From: Gelidibacter salicanalis
Lineage (GTDB): Bacteria > Bacteroidota > Bacteroidia > Flavobacteriales > Flavobacteriaceae
Assembly: GCF_016469035.1 (NCBI RefSeq)
Contig: NZ_JAEHJZ010000036.1
Coordinates: 112,864-176,863, forward strand
Direction: 5' to 3'
Length of the DNA stretch: 64,000 bases
Below are positions 1 to 9,948 of the stretch, piece after piece. Position 1 is the stretch's first letter; every line of letters starts with the position of its first letter. A program made the position numbers and the translations under genes. The notes below the pieces were generated by a model, which saw only the letters and a list, made by a program, of their open reading frames with translations, had not been told where the DNA came from and made no database searches.

Positions 1-1088
1 GAACTCATCATGGAGAACACGCCCAAATCATGTAAAATATCTTCTGCAGCAATAGTTTCTGGACGAATACGGGAATCTGCAAATGATACATCTTCTTTTA
101 CGTTTTTATCTAAATGGTGACATACCATTAACATATCTAAATGCTCATCTGCTGTATTTACAGTAAATGGTCTAGTTGGGTTTGTAGAAGAAGGTAAAAC
201 ATTTGGCAAAGCAGAAACGGTAAGAATATCAGGAGCATGTCCTCCACCAGCACCTTCTGTATGGAAAGTATGGATAGTTCTACCATTAATAGCTTTAATA
301 GTGTCTTCAACAAAACCAGATTCGTTTAACGTATCTGTATGAATTGCTACTTGAACATCATATTTATCCGCAACGGTTAAACAACAATCAATAGCAGAAG
401 GCGTAGAACCCCAATCTTCGTGCAATTTTAATCCTAAAACACCTGCTTCAACTTGTTCGATTATCGCAGCCTCAGAAGAAGAGTTACCTTTACCGAACAA
501 ACCAAAGTTCAATGGTAATTCATCCAATGATTCCAGCATTTTCTGAATATGCCAAGCTCCAGGAGTTACCGTAGTAGCCAATGTACCATGGTTAGGTCCT
601 GTACCACCGCCAATCATAGTTGTAATACCGCTATATAAAGCAGTATCAATCAACTGTGGACAAATAAAGTGGATATGCGCATCTATCGCACCAGCAGTAA
701 AAATATGACCTTCACCACCTAAAGCTTCAGTTGAGGCTCCGATATTCATACCGTGAGTCACACCATCCATTGTATTTGGGTTACCAGCTTTACCAATACC
801 TGAAATTTTACCATCCTTAATACCGATATCTGCTTTTACGATACCCCAAAAATCAATAATTAAGGCATTGGTAATTACTAAATCCAATACGCCTTCATCT
901 CTTGTGTGCGTAGCAGACTGAGCCATACCATCTCTTAAGGTTTTACCCCCACCAAATTTATTTTCTTCACCATAAACTGTATAATCTTTTTCAACTTCTG
1001 CAAATAGGTGACTATCTCCTAAACGAACTTTATCTCCCGTTGTAGGGCCATACATTGACGCATACTTTTTTCTATCTATTTTGCTCAT
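1..1088 (-). CDS. ureC: Urease subunit alpha, C-terminus cut by window edge
   Basis: Catalytic subunit of urease, which hydrolyses urea to ammonia and carbamate in the cytoplasm. About 362 of the usual ~570 residues are present. The start [20 protein letters not shown] is the standard UreC N-terminus. Nickel-site residues visible are H138 and H140 (DAHIH), the lysine that is carbamylated, K221 ([12 protein letters not shown]), H250 (AIHTDTLNE) and H276 ([12 protein letters not shown]). The flap histidine lies in MVCHHLD near residue 324. The remaining aspartate ligand would lie just past the left edge. The gene starts 4 nt after ureB, so the two are surely co-transcribed. The reading frame is intact over the visible part. 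Accessory genes ureEFGD, if present, lie beyond the window. Confidence 0.97.
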   Translation of the reverse strand, partial: MSKIDRKKYASMYGPTTGDKVRLGDSHLFAEVEKDYTVYGEENKFGGGKTLRDGMAQSATHTRDEGVLDLVITNALIIDFWGIVKADIGIKDGKISGIGKAGNPNTMDGVTHGMNIGASTEALGGEGHIFTAGAIDAHIHFICPQLIDTALYSGITTMIGGGTGPNHGTLATTVTPGAWHIQKMLESLDELPLNFGLFGKGNSSSEAAIIEQVEAGVLGLKLHEDWGSTPSAIDCCLTVADKYDVQVAIHTDTLNESGFVEDTIKAINGRTIHTFHTEGAGGGHAPDILTVSALPNVLPSSTNPTRPFTVNTADEHLDMLMVCHHLDKNVKEDVSFADSRIRPETIAAEDILHDLGVFSMMS

Positions 1089-1092
1089 AATA

Positions 1093-1446
1093 TTATTTTT
1101 TTAATTTTAAAGATTTCAATTTCTGTTGTTCGTGTCTCAGACTAAATCCTCTAATCACACAAGAACCCCCAAATCTGATCAACTCTACGTCAGCATTAGT
1201 CTCTCCTGGTTCAAATCTAATCGATAGACCGGCAGGTATGTTTAACCTTTTTTCTTCTGCAGCGGCTCTATCAAATTCTAAAGCAGAATTTGTTTCAGCA
1301 AAATGGTAGTGAGAACCTACCTGTATAGGTCTGTCCCCAGTATTGGTTACTTTAATTTTAGTAACTTTTTTTCCGGCATTTAATTCAATGTCCCCTTTCG
1401 CGAAAATAATTTCGCCAGGAATTATGTAATTTTTTTTTGCGCTCAT
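1093..1446 (-). CDS. ureB: Urease subunit beta
   Basis: Structural small subunit of urease, 117 residues, normal for a separate UreB. Family signatures include [19 protein letters not shown] near the N-terminus, [19 protein letters not shown] at about 46-64, and [18 protein letters not shown] towards the end. The tail is lysine-rich (KLKSLKLKK). It sits between ureA (18 nt gap) and ureC (4 nt gap) in the order ureA-ureB-ureC, the usual three-subunit bacterial arrangement, not the fused ureAB of Helicobacter. Confidence 0.97.
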   Translation of the reverse strand: MSAKKNYIIPGEIIFAKGDIELNAGKKVTKIKVTNTGDRPIQVGSHYHFAETNSALEFDRAAAEEKRLNIPAGLSIRFEPGETNADVELIRFGGSCVIRGFSLRHEQQKLKSLKLKK

Positions 1447-1464
1447 AATTTCTTTTTTTTATGG

Positions 1465-1767
1465 TTAAGCAATAGGATTATGTACAGTAACTAATTTTGT
1501 TCCGTCAGGGAATGTTGCTTCAATTTGTACATCATGTACCATTTCTGCAACACCGTCCATAACGTCTGCACGTTTTAGATAAGTAGTTCCTTCTTTCATT
1601 AAGACGGCCACTTTTTTACCTTCCCGTGCGCCTTCAATAAGCCTTTTTGCTATAAAAGCAATAGCTTCAGGATGGTTCAATTTTAAACCTTTAGCTTTTC
1701 TGTCTTCGGCTACAGTGCCAGCTAAATAAAGCAGTAATTTCTCTTGTTCTCTTGGTACTAAGTGCAT
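1465..1767 (-). CDS. ureA: Urease subunit gamma
   Basis: The smallest urease structural subunit, 100 residues, full length. It begins with [20 protein letters not shown] and carries the family segments [22 protein letters not shown] and [20 protein letters not shown], ending in HNPIA. It is the first of the three structural genes on the minus strand. An 83-nt gap separates it from the urea transporter gene upstream, the largest gap in the block, so an extra promoter or a processing site could lie there. Confidence 0.97.
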   Translation of the reverse strand: MHLVPREQEKLLLYLAGTVAEDRKAKGLKLNHPEAIAFIAKRLIEGAREGKKVAVLMKEGTTYLKRADVMDGVAEMVHDVQIEATFPDGTKLVTVHNPIA

Positions 1768-1842
1768 AATTCTAAAATTTAAATGATTAATAATTCGTTA
1801 ATTAATAAATTCAATAAGTAGCGTTACTACAGTTTTTACAAC

Positions 1843-1859
1843 AATCCCTATCAGGGATT
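1843..1859 (-). other. Short hairpin over the transporter stop codon
   Basis: A perfect 7-bp inverted repeat (AATCCCT, 3-nt loop, AGGGATT) spans the stop codon of the urea transporter. It has no following T-run, so it is not a classical terminator. It may act as an RNA processing or stabilising hairpin between the transporter and ureA. This is weak evidence. Confidence 0.25.
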
Positions 1860-2759
1860 CATCATTCTAACTAATTTTGTGGTATCCGGATTCGATTTGT
1901 CTACATTTGCTCTTACCACAAGCATAATCCAACTTGCAATAATAAAACCTATGGTATAGGTCGCAATAAATTGGCTAAATGCATAGTGAATTAAAACCGC
2001 TAGCAGGGTACCTATGATAACATAGAGAAAGTCAGCAATTTTGGGACCTACAAATGCACAAGCTACCAATATTGGAGAAAAGCCATAGATACCATTGGCA
2101 AGGGTATTGGCGTCTATACCTAAGATATAATGTGCAAACAATGCTCCCACGGTAGCCGCAACAGTAGCATACATTGCAGCTGGCGGATTAGCAATAGCAA
2201 TACCTAAAAAGATTAAAATACCAGTTATAAAGTGGGCACCAAAATTAACTTCGGCCCAAGCAAAAAATGGCGATTGAATAGCAGCTATAGTTGATGTGTA
2301 ATCTGGAAGTGCTGGTGTAGTTTGAACGAGCCCCATAACCCCAAAGTGGCTAAACCCCCAACACGTTACCCAACACGTTACTACAAATGGAAACGTATAT
2401 GCTACCTTACCATTTCTTACAAAAAGATTCATAACTACGGTTGAAATTATAGCAGATACACCTCCTATAATCCAAATTATCGGACTTGATGCATCTACTA
2501 AACCGTAGGTAAATATTGCACACATAAAAGCTAAACTCCCATTAAAACCATATAGACCAAACAAGATATCCTCTTCTTTGTACTTGAGTAACTTTGCCGT
2601 TATAGTGCCTACAATGGCTCCTAATATGCATGCTACCCCTAATGCCCAATGGCTAAAAAACATTCCGATTGTGATAAGCACACCTGCCCATCCGTTATCT
2701 TGAAGAAATATTTGACCTACTCCTACAAAGCTTGTTTTAATAAATTTGGATATTCCCAT
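1851..2759 (-). CDS. Urea transporter (UT family)
   Basis: Inner-membrane urea channel of the UT/Yut family, 302 residues, about ten hydrophobic segments. The family half-repeat is visible twice: LFGLYGFNGSLAFMCAIFTY near residues 66-85, and ANGIYGFSPILVACAFVG near 220-237. In known UTs these repeats line the urea selectivity filter. The position directly upstream of ureABC and downstream of hypB (6 nt gap) supports urea uptake feeding cytoplasmic urease. The alternative, a urea/amide channel of other specificity, is less likely in this context. Confidence 0.93.
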   Translation of the reverse strand: MGISKFIKTSFVGVGQIFLQDNGWAGVLITIGMFFSHWALGVACILGAIVGTITAKLLKYKEEDILFGLYGFNGSLAFMCAIFTYGLVDASSPIIWIIGGVSAIISTVVMNLFVRNGKVAYTFPFVVTCWVTCWGFSHFGVMGLVQTTPALPDYTSTIAAIQSPFFAWAEVNFGAHFITGILIFLGIAIANPPAAMYATVAATVGALFAHYILGIDANTLANGIYGFSPILVACAFVGPKIADFLYVIIGTLLAVLIHYAFSQFIATYTIGFIIASWIMLVVRANVDKSNPDTTKLVRMMNP

Positions 2760-2765
2760 AAAAAT

Positions 2766-3479
2766 TTATTTATAATTGTTTTTGTTCTTTTTCTCCTCAA
2801 GTTTTGTCTGAATCCATTGTATCCAAGCATCCAGTCCTGTGTCTTTTAAGGAAGAAATCTCCAGCACATCAATATCAGGGTTTACTGTTCTTGCATCCTC
2901 TGTTACCGCTTCCACAGAAAATGGTAAATACGGTAACAAATCAAGTTTAGAAATCAACATCAACTCACTGGTCAGAAACATTTTAGGATACTTTCTTGGC
3001 TTATCATCTCCCTCTGTAGTTGAAATAAGGGTTACTCTATAATCCTCTCCCAAATCGAAGGAGGATGGACACATTAAGTTTCCTACATTCTCTATAAACA
3101 ACACATCAGTACCTTCCAGATCAATCAAGTCAATGGCCTGTAATATCATTTGCGACTCTATATGACAGATTCCCCCAGTGACAATTTGCAATGCATTAAT
3201 ACCCGATTCTTTCATCCGTACAGCATCCCTATCTGTTTCTGGATCTGCAACTAGTACAGACATTTTTAATTTACCTTTAAGCAATTCGCCTGTTTTTTGC
3301 ATTAAAGTGGTTTTTCCACTACCAGGAGAAGAACATACATTGATTACCAAAATATCTTTTAACTGTTCTCTAATTTTTTGGGCCACAAAATCATTGGCTC
3401 TTAAAAGATTTAGTGATACATGTTCCGTATCTACACTTCCTGCTGTAATTCTTGATGATTTAGGTTTCGTCGTATTCAT
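2766..3479 (-). CDS. hypB: HypB-type nickel-delivery GTPase
   Basis: SIMIBI-class GTPase for nickel insertion, 237 residues. The P-loop SSPGSGKTT is at about 50-58, the switch/metal-site segment GGICHIES at about 102-109 (C105-H106, the metal pair known in HypB), and ENVGNLMCPSSFDLGE follows. The guanine-specificity motif is SKLDLLPYL. There is no histidine-rich N-terminal extension, so it is a delivery rather than a storage form. It overlaps the 3' end of hypA by 20 nt. Its place inside a urease operon suggests nickel delivery to urease, as HypAB do in Helicobacter. No hydrogenase gene is visible in the window. UreG is related but has a different length and sequence. Confidence 0.92.
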   Translation of the reverse strand: MNTTKPKSSRITAGSVDTEHVSLNLLRANDFVAQKIREQLKDILVINVCSSPGSGKTTLMQKTGELLKGKLKMSVLVADPETDRDAVRMKESGINALQIVTGGICHIESQMILQAIDLIDLEGTDVLFIENVGNLMCPSSFDLGEDYRVTLISTTEGDDKPRKYPKMFLTSELMLISKLDLLPYLPFSVEAVTEDARTVNPDIDVLEISSLKDTGLDAWIQWIQTKLEEKKNKNNYK

Positions 3480-3822
3480 TTTTGTTTTTGAATTTTATTT
3501 CGTTTATAAATAATTCTTCGCCTTGAATGATATTTCTACAAGGATCCTTGCAGCGCTCACAAACAAAACGGTTCATTTTAACTTTAGTTTTAGCCCCACA
3601 TTTACAGGATATTATAACTGGAAGCGTGTCTATAATCAACTTCGTATTATAATATTGTGGGAACTCCATTACAAATGCCTTAAACGCATTTGTCAAAAGA
3701 ATTGGCTGAACATTGCTCAATAAGCCAATCTTTAAATGTATTTCTGAAACTCTTTCAAATTTTTCAGGAAACTCTTCCTCGATTCTTTCGAAAGTATTTC
3801 GAATTAAAAATATTTCGTGCAT
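3460..3822 (-). CDS. hypA: HypA-type nickel metallochaperone
   Basis: Nickel metallochaperone of 120 residues. The N-terminal MHE, whose Met1 amine and His2 bind nickel in HypA, is intact. The zinc site is unusual: C73 and C75 are one residue apart (CKC) where most HypA proteins have CxxC; the second pair C88-x2-C91 is normal and C95 is an additional cysteine. It is the first gene of the leftward block that continues through hypB, the urea transporter and ureABC. Overlap with hypB implies translational coupling. Confidence 0.9.
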   Translation of the reverse strand: MHEIFLIRNTFERIEEEFPEKFERVSEIHLKIGLLSNVQPILLTNAFKAFVMEFPQYYNTKLIIDTLPVIISCKCGAKTKVKMNRFVCERCKDPCRNIIQGEELFINEIKFKNKNEYDET

Positions 3823-3947
3823 TACTTTAGAATAGGTGAATTGAAAATTACCAATACTTCAACATTCAACAATACTATCCCGTTATTGATGGGATTTGTT
3901 AAACAAGTTTTAAAACATCAACCCTATTTTCTAGGATTATTGGTAAA

Positions 3948-4310
3948 TCAGGAGGGAATTTTAATAGAAGAATAAAGAATGAATAACCCGATTTTCGATC
4001 CGGTATTGATTCCATTACTATAAGATATTAAATAAGGCAAATCCTTTGTGGGATTTTCTATATTATCTCTTTTATTTTTAGAAAAATGCTCATAATCGGG
4101 AATTTTGTTTATAGTAGCAACAAATTCCTCCATTTCCATGGAAGCCAAATTCCATACTTTAATATTAGAAGTGTTTTGTGCATGAGCAACATCAGCTAGT
4201 CCTGTTTCACTAACAGCATTACTGTTGTCATTAACTGCAAAAAAACAGACCGCAAACAACAATACTAAAGTACCAATGTTAATTTTTAGGAATGTTGTTA
4301 TATTTTTCAC
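3948..4310 (-). CDS. Small secreted protein, unknown function
   Basis: I do not recognise this 120-residue protein. It has a hydrophobic N-terminal segment (TLVLLFAVCFFAV, about 15-27) followed by a plausible signal-peptidase site after AHA near residue 43, so it should be exported. The rest is polar with no motif. The last ~30 residues (after DLPYLISYSNG) look random and may be a shifted tail, so the gene could be truncated. It points the same way as hypA, 125 nt upstream of it, but no shared role can be claimed. Confidence 0.45.
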   Translation of the reverse strand: MKNITTFLKINIGTLVLLFAVCFFAVNDNSNAVSETGLADVAHAQNTSNIKVWNLASMEMEEFVATINKIPDYEHFSKNKRDNIENPTKDLPYLISYSNGINTGSKIGLFILYSSIKIPS

Positions 4311-5450
4311 AATTGATTCTTGCTTATACGCGCTAAGAATTGTATTATCTTAGACTTTAACCTAGGTAAAGTTAGAGCTGTTAACTGGATTTTCTCAACT
4401 CGAAGTAATAAGCGTCGGTATTTCGTTGAAAAATGCAGAAAAGACAAGTTAATTGAAGTACAAATAAATAACAACAGTCGTTAATTCTTCCTTTTACAAA
4501 TTAAACACCGCTGAAAATAGAAGACCTTTTATCATTTTTAAATATTGTTGTCAGGGAAAAGAATCAAGACCTCTTCGCTGTTAGAACCAAGAACAAAGAC
4601 TTGCTTACAACTAACTGACAAACAATATCATCTAAAATTGATCTTATGACCTATTTCGTTTTATGGAATAATTTCCCGACGTGGGTTCTTGACCCGCTAA
4701 TTTATAGGACATCCTGGGAAAAGTATGGTATTGTATGCAAGACATACAATATAAGAAACCCTATGGGCTATGGCCAAGCCAGCATGGCAATGTTTGGACA
4801 CGTTATATTGGCATGGCCTTATGCCCTACCGTAAAAAGGACACTTCTACCCTGGAGTTTCAACGGCAATTGTACCACTCGCGCTACGATACGCTTTGGTA
4901 TCTCACGCTCAGAATAGGTGGGGCAATAGCCAAACGTGCTGACTTTTAGGTGATGGAAAGAAAAAGCGATAAAAAGACCCAGAAAGGGGTGTGGCAGGTA
5001 AAGACAATCAAACGTCGCCGTGATAGGTTGAATCAACTCCCTGGAAAACATCAATATGGGAAAATAGAACAGTCACTGCCGAGAATTCAAGGTAAAAATA
5101 GTAGGTTCTGAAAGTCTCGAAAGAGATCGACAAAACATTCAAGGAGTACTTCGACAAAAAAAGTATAGTCTTCAGCGCCAAGAGCACTTTTAAGTGAACA
5201 TTTCCGATTACGCGGAGATGGATATTAGTGTTAGGGGTGGTAAAAAGACCACGGCCAGGACCCTGAAATGGTGCAGATTGCTTACCAAGGCAAAAAGGAT
5301 CTGTTACATCAATAGTTTCGACTAATTGGTCAAGTATAGGCGGACAAATTATACTTATAGCTTACATTACAAAACGGGCTTATACCCATTATTTGTAAGA
5401 GATTTGAAAAACCGTAGATACTATACTAAATGGGATTTATTTAAATCTCA
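4311..5450. other. 1.1 kb without an intact gene
   Basis: No complete gene could be found here. Short open stretches on the plus strand look like broken coding sequence: one around 4830-4920 reads as PYRKKDTSTLEFQRQLYHSR and one around 5206-5325 encodes about 40 residues ending NSFD and a stop. Higher G+C than the flanks and repeated frame breaks suggest a decayed imported gene. I could not name the family. Confidence 0.5.
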
Positions 5451-6203
5451 TTATTTCAATCGTAAAAACTTCAAAAAATCAGCATATTTACGTTGAGAAA
5501 TGGTCAACAATTCTCCAGTTTCCATTTCACAATACCAAGATCCCATCTCTTTATGAATCTTATGAAGGTAATTCACGTTCACATAATATTTAGCATGAAT
5601 TCGAAAGAAATTTCCTGATATTAAACTTTCATATTTCCCGAGGTTCCTAGATGATATTATATGTTTCCCGTCCTTTAAATAAAAATGGGTATAACGACTA
5701 TCGGAAGATAAATAAATAATATTGTCCACCTTTATTAATTCTATATCATTTATTGTAGTTACTGCAATAATCTGACGCATATCATAATTAATACTTTCAC
5801 GAAGACTTACTAATTGTGCTTCTTTTGTATATATTTTATGTTCAAGTTCTGTAATGGTCTTATTAACAGCCATAACCAGATCCGTTTTATTTATAGGTTT
5901 CACGATGTAAGCAATGGTGTTATAACCAAATGCTTTGATAGCAAATTCATCATACGATGTTACAAAAATCACTTTAGCATCCAGCGGTTCAATTTGCTCC
6001 AAAACATCAAATCCTGTATAAAAAGCATCTAAATTCACATCCATAAAGATGAGGTTGGGACGTACTTTATTGATCAGTTCAACTGCTCCACTTTTTGTGT
6101 TGGAAACACCAAGAATGTTAACTGTCGAACATTCTTTTTTCATCAACCGCTCTATTAATTTTATATTTTCAACTTCGTCATCGATAATTACTGCTCCTAT
6201 CAT
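5451..6203 (-). CDS. LytTR-family response regulator
   Basis: Two-component response regulator of 250 residues. The receiver domain (about 1-120) has the acidic pocket IIDDE at 6-10, the phospho-acceptor D55 (LIFMDVNLDA), T/S in VIFVTSYDEFAIKAFGYN and K in YIVKPI. A LytTR DNA-binding domain follows (about 145-250, with IIYLSSDSRYTHFYLKDGK and FFRIHAKYYVNVNYLHKI). LytTR regulators usually pair with a HisKA_5/His_kinase sensor; no such gene is adjacent. The kinase at 7731-9278 is of the ordinary HisKA class, so it is probably not the partner. Confidence 0.92.
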   Translation of the reverse strand: MIGAVIIDDEVENIKLIERLMKKECSTVNILGVSNTKSGAVELINKVRPNLIFMDVNLDAFYTGFDVLEQIEPLDAKVIFVTSYDEFAIKAFGYNTIAYIVKPINKTDLVMAVNKTITELEHKIYTKEAQLVSLRESINYDMRQIIAVTTINDIELIKVDNIIYLSSDSRYTHFYLKDGKHIISSRNLGKYESLISGNFFRIHAKYYVNVNYLHKIHKEMGSWYCEMETGELLTISQRKYADFLKFLRLK

Positions 6204-6927
6204 TTACTTAATTTTTAAAAATTTTGTTGGTTAAATTAACTCCCTTAGGCGGGGCCATCGAGGTATCACAATAACGTCTGCTGGTCTGAATGTATTTTTT
6301 CATTCTTCGATTTTTCAAAGATACTCGAATCACTACCTCTTTATAATAAAGCCCAATTATTGGCCAAAATAGCCAATTGTCCAAAACTTACCGCCCCATA
6401 GTGTCACTTTAATCTCTGGATATCTTGAAACAATTGTTTTGCAAGAATGCTCTTTAAAATACTAATAATTTTGGACGATGGATAACCGGAGACACACTGA
6501 ACATCCCCTCACCTACTTCTTTTGTTATAACTTCCTATGCTTCAATGAAAAACCAAATGGCACATCAATAAGGGGTTGTTATGCCATTTGAAAATATATT
6601 CTCCCATACCCCGAATTATACTTTTTTTCATAGTGTTGAAACACTTTCCGTTTTTTAAACTTTTCCGCTTAAACCTCAAGGAGAGTAATTTATTAGGTAA
6701 AATTACAGCGGTTGAGTACCATATTCTATGATAATCGTCATAAATCACAATTTGGCTTTGTAAAGTCATATTGGTAACAGTAATTTGATTAAAGAACTAT
6801 AGTGTGACGAAATTACGGAAATTGATCAAAGAATGATTCATATTTTGTTAAAAGCAAGAACTACGCTCAATAAAATCGTTGTATTTTTCCCTATTGTCCA
6901 TAGCAAGGGGTGTATTTTAAAAAAGGG
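6204..6927. other. Intergenic, no gene recognised
   Basis: A 0.7 kb stretch between the LytTR regulator and a transposase remnant. An imperfect inverted repeat (TTGGC, 7 nt, GCCAA) lies near 6360-6378 upstream of the regulator. A 12-nt string AACTATAGTGTG at 6795-6806 recurs at 26643-26654. Open frames here look random. Confidence 0.4.
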
Positions 6928-7351
6928 CTAATTTTGGATCGGTAGGTTTGTGACCAAACCTTTCCATTGTTTGTTTGGGACTTCAAGTTTCTTGAAGATA
7001 TCGATATAGGTCATACGATAGAACCGGATCATCGCTACCATATTAAAGTATGCCCATTTTCTTTTTGTTCTGTGTTGAAAGACAAACATAAGTAGCAGTA
7101 TCATAATTCTGCAGTAAATCTGCCCGACGAGTAGGCGGGGTCGGTATTTCAATCGCATTTTGAGGGTCTCCAAGAAAATATTTAAATGGAAAATTCTGTT
7201 TAAGTCTAGTGGACATCGTCTCTATCTGCCATCTGGGTTTATAGATTGCAGCCGTTTTATCCCGTTCTAGCTCAAAATGTTTCGTGATAAATGTATACAC
7301 TTTTGCCTTTTCACTATCCCAATATGCAATAAGTCTTAACGCGAAGGCCAT
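6928..7351 (-). pseudogene. IS4-family transposase remnant
   Basis: The C-terminal part of a DDE transposase in two frames. The upstream frame (7351 back to about 7145) has AYWDSEKAKVYTFITKHFEL and then IYKPRWQIETMSTRLKQNF, which matches the IS4 signature Y-x2-R-x3-E-x6-K. The sequence then shifts frame; the second piece (to 6928) reads KRKWAYFNMVAMIRFYRMTY. The N-terminal two thirds with the first two catalytic aspartates are absent. It is therefore inactive. No terminal inverted repeats were found around it. Confidence 0.8.
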
Positions 7352-7730
7352 TTCTTTTTATGTACACAGATCCATCCTCCCCCTATAATGTTGAAAAGAC
7401 TGTTCGGCCCATAAAATCTGGGGAAATCAACTTTAACATTTGATTGATAATGGGCTGTCTGATAAAAGTTGTTACTTTTGTTCAAAGTAGTTTAGCTTGT
7501 GATAGAACCAAATTACATAGAGCGGGAAAAATTTCAAGATCATCGGCTTTAAAAGTTTAATCGGAAACTCCTAATAAAAAAAATTTAATTTTTATCATCC
7601 AGTTTACTATCTTCCCCTTTTAAATATCATCATTTTGATTATGCATGGAAAATAATTCACAAAAAATTGACGGTATTACTTTACCGAAAAAGTCATGTAA
7701 AAACCTATTTTATAAAAAAAAAGAAGCGTT
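7352..7730. other. Intergenic, upstream of the sensor kinase
   Basis: A 379-nt stretch between the transposase remnant and the sensor kinase. It should hold the kinase promoter, but no convincing -7 box was found. Nothing else was recognised. Confidence 0.4.
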
Positions 7731-9278
7731 GTGTTTTATAAAGATAAGTACCTGGCATTAACCGTTAAGATCATCAGCTTAGCTATAATAATAGTTGTAG
7801 TGATCTTTTTTTTTTATAAGATCTACCAAGGGGAAAACACATATTCTCAGATACTAGATGATAAATTTAAATCTGAAAAAATAATAAACGAAATCCGTCA
7901 AAATTCTGAAGACCTTACCAGGTTAGCCAGATTGTATACCAATACAAAGGACACGCTTTACAAAAATCAATATTTTGAAATCTTAAACATCAGTAAAGGC
8001 GTATCGCCTCGGCCCGAGAATTTTAACAGGGTTTACTGGGGTATTTTAACCACAAAAGAGCAGCAAGACCCCCCATTTATAAAAACGATAAAAAAATCGG
8101 GCTCTCAACTAATAGCCACTGCAAAATTGGACACACTTGAAAAGGAGAGGATTTCCAATGCCCTAAACTATTCCCTTTTATTAACTCAGCTAGAAATAGA
8201 AGCACTTCATGTTTTAGAAGAGGCACCTACAAGTCTGAACACTCTTGAAGCGGTGCCAAATCAAACAAAGGCAATTGACTTGGTAAACTCTGAGGATTAT
8301 CACAAGCGGGTTATATTAATAATGAAAGAATTAAACAAGGCTTATGCATTGTTGGAAACCCGAACCACCAAAGAATTATCCACCTTGGAAAGTGAAATTA
8401 AAAAAAGTATAATCATAATTTCTGTTCTTTTATTTATTATCATTTTAACTATAGTAGTCATTATTCAATCGGCTTTACAACTAAAAAAAGGGACCATTGA
8501 TCAATTACAAATATCTGTTCAAAACAAAACAAAGAAACTTAATGAAAGTCTTATGATCAACAGAGAAATCACAAAGGACTTACAGACATTGAATATTTCC
8601 AAAGACCTTTTTTTCTCCATTATAGCCCATGATTTAAAAGGTCCTTTTAATTCACTCATTGGTTTTAGCACCCTTTTGTTAGATGATCCTGTCGTCAATG
8701 AACATGAAGAATTAAAAGAATCTGTCCAAATTATAAAAAGCAGTTCCCAAAACACCTTTGAATTGTTGCAAAATCTTTTAAATTGGGCTCAAATACAGAA
8801 AGGAAATTTACCGTTTACTCGTGAAAACCTAAAAATTGACGATATCGTAAATAATGTATTGAAAGTTTTAAGCTATCAATCAATGCATAAGAATATTGAA
8901 ATTAAAACTATAATACCAGACGGTCCTATACTGGTATATGCCGATAAAGATATGCTGAGCACCATCCTAAGGAACTTAATCTCCAATGCCATTAAATACA
9001 GCCACAAGAATGGCACTATTGAAATAATCTGCGAAAAAACAACCAATGCGGTAAATATCATTATTTCTGACACCGGAATTGGTATACCTGAAGAAAGAAT
9101 CAAGAAACTTTTCGATTTTCAGTATGTTCAAAAAACCAGAGGTACACAAGGAGAAAAAGGAACTGGTCTGGGTTTAATCCTCACCAAAGATTTTATTCAA
9201 AGACACCATGGCGCCATTTGGGTTGAAAGCGAATTGGGCAAGGGGTCTAAATTCACGTTTACTTTACCTGATTTTTAG
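7731..9278 (+). CDS. Membrane sensor histidine kinase
   Basis: Histidine kinase of 515 residues with two membrane helices, about 12-28 and about 225-245, flanking an extracytoplasmic sensor region of ~195 residues with no recognised fold. A coiled linker leads to a HisKA domain with the phospho-acceptor H300 (FFSIIAHDLKGPF). The ATPase domain has the N box (LISNAIKYSHKNG), G1 box (ISDTGIGIPEE) and G2 box (GTGLGLILTKDFIQRHHG). There is no receiver or output domain and no response regulator downstream, so it appears to be an orphan. The start chosen gives a short positively charged N-terminus before the first helix. Confidence 0.93.
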   Translation: MFYKDKYLALTVKIISLAIIIVVVIFFFYKIYQGENTYSQILDDKFKSEKIINEIRQNSEDLTRLARLYTNTKDTLYKNQYFEILNISKGVSPRPENFNRVYWGILTTKEQQDPPFIKTIKKSGSQLIATAKLDTLEKERISNALNYSLLLTQLEIEALHVLEEAPTSLNTLEAVPNQTKAIDLVNSEDYHKRVILIMKELNKAYALLETRTTKELSTLESEIKKSIIIISVLLFIIILTIVVIIQSALQLKKGTIDQLQISVQNKTKKLNESLMINREITKDLQTLNISKDLFFSIIAHDLKGPFNSLIGFSTLLLDDPVVNEHEELKESVQIIKSSSQNTFELLQNLLNWAQIQKGNLPFTRENLKIDDIVNNVLKVLSYQSMHKNIEIKTIIPDGPILVYADKDMLSTILRNLISNAIKYSHKNGTIEIICEKTTNAVNIIISDTGIGIPEERIKKLFDFQYVQKTRGTQGEKGTGLGLILTKDFIQRHHGAIWVESELGKGSKFTFTLPDF

Positions 9279-9948
9279 AACAGTCCTTAATAGGAGTTCC
9301 CAATCGATTAATAAGATCCTTGCAAATTGAATTCAATGGTCAGGCAACAGCTTTTTACAGCTTCACTAAAACAGATCTAATCCCACAATAAGGATCATCC
9401 TATCCAATATATTTTTTAAATCAGTAAGTCCTTACCAGATAGTTTTTTGTGCCTGCTTTTTTCAATCTAACCCAAATAACGCTTTGCCCATTGCAACGAA
9501 TGTATTTTGGGAGCGTATCACAATACTTTCAATACCTCTATAGGCTTCACTTGCTTCGTTTTGTCTTAATACGTTTATTATGTTCTCTTTTTTTAGATGT
9601 TACCAATGCCCTCTTTCTGTGTCTTTCTAAAAATAAATCCAATTTAAAATTGGCTACATAAACTATAATCAGGTTCATAGAATCAAAATCAATAAAAATT
9701 CATGAAAGTTTGATTTTTAATTGGTCATATTTCCTAATTCAAGGACAATTAACGCCTAAAATTACACATATTAATTTTATGGCTGCATTTACAGTTCTAT
9801 AAGGTCATTTATTACTTCGAGCTTAAGCCTAGGACATATTGGGGTTAAATTTGCGTCAAATAAAAAACGTCTGATGGCATTCTATGTCTTTGTACAGGAA
9901 AACTCCCATTTTTCAATTTGAACTTACAATTAACTTAAATATATCTTT
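9279..9948. other. 670-nt intergenic, nothing recognised
   Basis: Lies between the sensor kinase and the MFS carrier. A 70-codon open stretch at 9449-9661 has no features of a real protein. The promoter of the MFS/TonB receptor pair should be near the right end. Confidence 0.4.

Noticed and set aside
1843-1859. Hairpin after the urea transporter as a rho-independent terminator
   Set aside because: There is no T-run after the stem and ureA, which follows, is expected in the same transcript.
2649-3822. Plus-strand open stretches opposite hypB, hypA and the transporter gene
   Set aside because: They lie fully inside well-supported minus-strand genes and have no protein-like pattern.
4646-5054. 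Short open frames 4646-4834, 4735-4917 and 4803-5054 as real genes
   Set aside because: They overlap on both strands, have no recognisable motif, no conserved start and frame breaks typical of a decayed region.
6542-6769. A 75-codon frame on the minus strand
   Set aside because: No family resemblance; it lies in a long gene-poor stretch and could be chance in AT-rich DNA.
5451-9278. LytTR regulator and sensor kinase as one two-component pair
   Set aside because: They are on opposite strands, 1.5 kb apart with a transposase remnant between, and LytTR regulators usually pair with a different sensor class.
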